Positions 24,004-25,720 of a DNA stretch of 25,720 nt are shown in pieces. Location of the stretch: positions 1-25,720 of the forward strand of contig CALAYL010000060.1 in the NCBI GenBank assembly GCA_937894725.1, given 5' to 3'. The stretch's first letter is position 1. Each line of letters opens with the position of its first letter. The position numbers and the translations under genes were made by a program. Below the pieces are notes generated by a model. The model was given only the letters and a program-made list of their open reading frames with translations, searched no databases and was not told where the DNA came from. The stretch is from an uncultured Bacteroidota bacterium. GTDB lineage: Bacteria; Bacteroidota; Bacteroidia; Chitinophagales; LD1.

Positions 24004-24441
24004 TTAGGTATTTCCTGTGTATTTTGGGTCAAAATCCACCGTCCATTCAATCCCATATTTGTCTCTAAACATTCCAAAATAGGAGCCCCAAGGGCTGTCT
24101 GCAATAGGCATTTCAATTTGCCCGCCTGAAGAAAGTCCGAAGAATAATTTTTCAGCTTGTTCTTTACTATCGGCACTAACTGAAATTTTACTTCTGTTTT
24201 CGTTTTCATTTACTTTTCCCATACTCTCTGGCACATCATTTCCCATAAACACATTCTTGCCAATAGGTAAGGCAATGTGCATTATTTTATTTTCTTCCCT
24301 TTCAGCTATTGGAAATTCAGGGCTTGCCATATCCTTGAAACGTGTTATTTGTGCAAACTCCCCACCAAAAACTGATTTATAAAAATTGAATGCTTCTTCT
24401 GCATTTCCATTGAAATTGATGTAAGGATTAATCTGTGCCAT
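24004..24441 (-). CDS. VOC family protein (PhnB/3-dmu-9 methyltransferase-like)
   Basis: Protein of 145 residues of the vicinal oxygen chelate superfamily. NPYINFNGNAEEAFNFYKSVFGGEF is the start typical of the PhnB-like (glyoxalase-like) group. KIMHIALPIGKNVFMGNDVPE, SVSADSKEQAEKLFFGLSSGG and the end DSPWGSYFGMFRDKYGIEWTVDF complete the paired beta-alpha-beta-beta-beta modules. Family members range from glyoxalases and resistance proteins to proteins without known activity, and the name PhnB does not imply phosphonate use. The substrate is unknown. It is intact and begins with ATG, in the accessory block. Confidence 0.93.
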   Translation of the reverse strand: MAQINPYINFNGNAEEAFNFYKSVFGGEFAQITRFKDMASPEFPIAEREENKIMHIALPIGKNVFMGNDVPESMGKVNENENRSKISVSADSKEQAEKLFFGLSSGGQIEMPIADSPWGSYFGMFRDKYGIEWTVDFDPKYTGNT

Positions 24442-24484
24442 TTTTTTAATTTATGATGTAAAATAGGTTTTTTTAAATTTATAC

Positions 24485-24646
24485 CTAGTCTTTTCTAATC
24501 TTAGCGTTCAGCTGCATACTTCGTTTTTTGTCACCCTTTTTACTCTCCTCAATCCATTCCCCATATTGCCTGATAGCTAAAGCACAAGTTGCCTTACCAA
24601 AATCACACTGAAAACTTGAGTGATATGCGTATTTGTCATTATCATA
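24485..24646 (-). pseudogene. ATG-less protein-like reading frame, probable gene remnant
   Basis: Between the VOC and TauE/SafE genes the minus strand has an open frame of 53 codons from just after a TAA (24649-24647) to a TAG (24487-24485). The translation looks like real protein, with a balanced composition: SFQCDFGKATCALAIRQYGE near residues 11-30, followed by WIEESKKGDKKRS and MQLNAKIRKD. No ATG, GTG or TTG occurs in frame before residue 44. The frame overlaps the end of the TauE/SafE gene by five bases. The simplest reading is the C-terminal rest of a gene whose 5' part was lost at the junction. I cannot name the family. Confidence 0.5.
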
Positions 24647-25415
24647 TTAGGCCTGCACCCAACGCGAGTGAAATAATAACTAGCATTATAGCAACTGCCA
24701 GTTGCAAAAACTTTAGCGTTACTTTTTTTAAAAGTTTGTTGCCGATGTATGCGCCAACGATTGCCGATAATGTCGCATAGATTACTAATGTTATGTTGTC
24801 GGAAAGTCCAGCTTTAGTGAATCTTGTGGCATACACACTAAGTCGTGTAAAATCAACGAAAGTTGAAACAACAACCGCGCTCGCCACAAATGCCTCTTTA
24901 GATAGTCCAGCTTTGATAAGAAATGCACTTCTCAATGCTCCTTGATTGCCCGATAGTCCACCAAAAAAGCCACTTAATGCTCCGCCAATCGGAAGTTTGT
25001 CTTTGCTAAATTGCAGTTTGCTAAAATATGGGATGAAGTCAATAGTCGCAAAAATGATGAGTAACAAAGAGATGATAAACTTTACAGGATACACTTCAAA
25101 CGTCCGTCCAAACATTTGATATGCATAAAGCGGTTTGAGGTCTGTGATGTTGAGCAATAACCAAGAACCAAGCAGCGCTGCAATAATAGCTGGAATGCCA
25201 AAACGAATAAGCACTTGCTTGTCTGCTTGTCGTCCTACTAGCAGAAGTTTGAAAAGGTTGTTGCAGAAATGAACAATACCAGTCAATCCGATAGCCAAGT
25301 CAATAGGAAAGAAAAGCATAAATATAGGAGTCAAGATTGTCCCTAAGCCAAATCCTGAAAAGAATGTCAGAATGGCTGCGAGAAAGGCAGTAACTGATAT
25401 GATAACTATTTCCAA
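24642..25415 (-). CDS. TauE/SafE family membrane transporter
   Basis: Inner-membrane protein of 257 residues with about eight hydrophobic segments. The family shows in FFSGFGLGTILTPIFMLFFP near the start and in GGALSGFFGGLSGNQGALRSAFLIKAGLSKEAFVAS in the middle (the second internal repeat, G-rich with GNQGA). The length is usual. Members export sulfite, sulfoacetate or other organosulfur anions, and many are uncharacterised. The start codon is probably TTG at 25415. No in-frame ATG lies upstream, and the first internal ATG, in the PIFMLFF segment, would remove the first membrane helix. The non-ATG start suggests weak translation, or that the junction upstream has been altered. Confidence 0.9.
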   Translation of the reverse strand: MEIVIISVTAFLAAILTFFSGFGLGTILTPIFMLFFPIDLAIGLTGIVHFCNNLFKLLLVGRQADKQVLIRFGIPAIIAALLGSWLLLNITDLKPLYAYQMFGRTFEVYPVKFIISLLLIIFATIDFIPYFSKLQFSKDKLPIGGALSGFFGGLSGNQGALRSAFLIKAGLSKEAFVASAVVVSTFVDFTRLSVYATRFTKAGLSDNITLVIYATLSAIVGAYIGNKLLKKVTLKFLQLAVAIMLVIISLALGAGLI

Positions 25416-25524
25416 TTTTTACTGTCGTTTTGATGATACATGGTCGATTCGTCAAGTTTTACCGCTAATGGCAGCCCGTGAAAATACTACCCACAACTGA
25501 GATAGCAAAGCTTTGTGGATTATA

Positions 25525-25549
25525 GTTTTGAAAAAAGGCTTTTCAAAAC
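25525..25549. repeat. Perfect 10-base inverted repeat
   Basis: GTTTTGAAAA and TTTTCAAAAC form a perfect 10-base stem around the five-base loop AAGGC. No T run follows on either strand, so a simple terminator is unlikely. It lies 110 bases upstream of the TauE/SafE start codon. Confidence 0.7.
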
Positions 25550-25700
25550 GACTCTATCAAAAGCAAACACTTCAATTTTAAGCCTACCAATTTTAAGAGT
25601 CAAAAATAGTGTTTCAATAATTAGCGTGTCTTAAAACGCCTCTATTGAAGTCGTTTAATGCTTTAGATTTCTGCTTTGGGTGTTTTTAGAGTGATTGTGC

Positions 25701-25716
25701 AACAGCTATTGCTGTT
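25701..25716. repeat. Short inverted repeat at the window edge
   Basis: AACAGC and GCTGTT pair around TATT. The element is followed by AGCG and the window ends, so it may be part of a longer repeat. A second TTAGCG-like end (TTAGCGTG at 25620-25627) lies nearby. Confidence 0.4.
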
Positions 25717-25720
25717 AGCG

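Larger units (their letters stand above)
25416..25720. other. Non-coding right end, hairpin-rich
   Basis: About 300 bases without a convincing gene on either strand up to the window edge. All frames are broken by stops. It holds several inverted repeats: CCACAA with TTGTGG (25491-25518) enclosing a palindrome CAAAGCTTTG (25506-25515), and two further hairpins listed separately. It also has a direct repeat of CAATTTTAAG (25573-25582 and 25588-25597). No Bacteroidota promoter pattern for the TauE/SafE gene was found in it. Confidence 0.6.

Noticed and set aside
22022..25720. Integron cassette array with attC sites
   Set aside because: Gene size and orientation are suggestive, but I found no paired RYYYAAC/GTTRRRY sites and no integrase, so only the general observation is reported.
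1..25720. tRNA, rRNA, CRISPR, insertion sequence or replication origin
   Set aside because: No cloverleaf, conserved rRNA segments, regularly spaced repeats, transposase frame or DnaA-box cluster was seen on reading both strands.

Overview
The window comes from a member of the Bacteroidota, most likely a free-living Chitinophagales- or Flavobacteriales-like organism. Two proteins end in type A Por/type IX secretion (T9SS) sorting domains with a YPNP motif. One of them carries ELWxxDGT repeats, a family typical of this phylum. Candidate promoters fit the phylum's TTG-N21-TAnnTTTG pattern, leaders are AT-rich without clear Shine-Dalgarno sites, and the DNA is fairly low in GC. I see no rRNA, tRNA, CRISPR array, transposase or integrase.

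Layout. (1) 1-225 is the tail of a secreted T9SS cargo protein, ended by a strong terminator. (2) 318-8452 is a housekeeping block on the minus strand. In transcription order it holds an unrecognised 480-residue helical protein, a Gpx-type peroxidase with thioredoxin behind it, a DUF58 protein, an alpha/beta hydrolase, dihydrolipoyl dehydrogenase and the primosomal helicase PriA. (3) 8541-10193 is a plus-strand ELWxxDGT-repeat secreted protein, convergent with the next block.

(4) 10292-17350 is the most notable part: a tightly packed minus-strand operon of acyl carrier protein and ketosynthase genes. Its order is hot-dog thioesterase, active ketosynthase, halogenase-like FAD oxidoreductase, half-length ketosynthase-like protein, ACP, active ketosynthase, ketosynthase-like protein lacking the catalytic triad, NodB-type deacetylase, then an SMR transporter. 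Several junctions are 4-base ATGA stop/start overlaps. The content matches the core of flexirubin/aryl-polyene type lipid-pigment clusters. However, no ketoreductase, dehydratase, aromatic starter enzyme, ligase or dialkylresorcinol-forming enzymes are present here, so the product is open.

(5) 17381-21909 holds a DEDDh exonuclease, the murein-recycling ligase Mpl and a large multi-pass membrane protein with a C-terminal TPR domain, all on the minus strand. (6) 22022-25415 is an accessory run of small, unrelated, same-strand genes: DUF1801, YdeI-like, SnoaL-like, a short secreted protein, a VOC protein and TauE/SafE. It also contains an ATG-less gene remnant, and it is followed by about 300 bases of non-coding DNA with several hairpins. 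It looks like a region of gene turnover.
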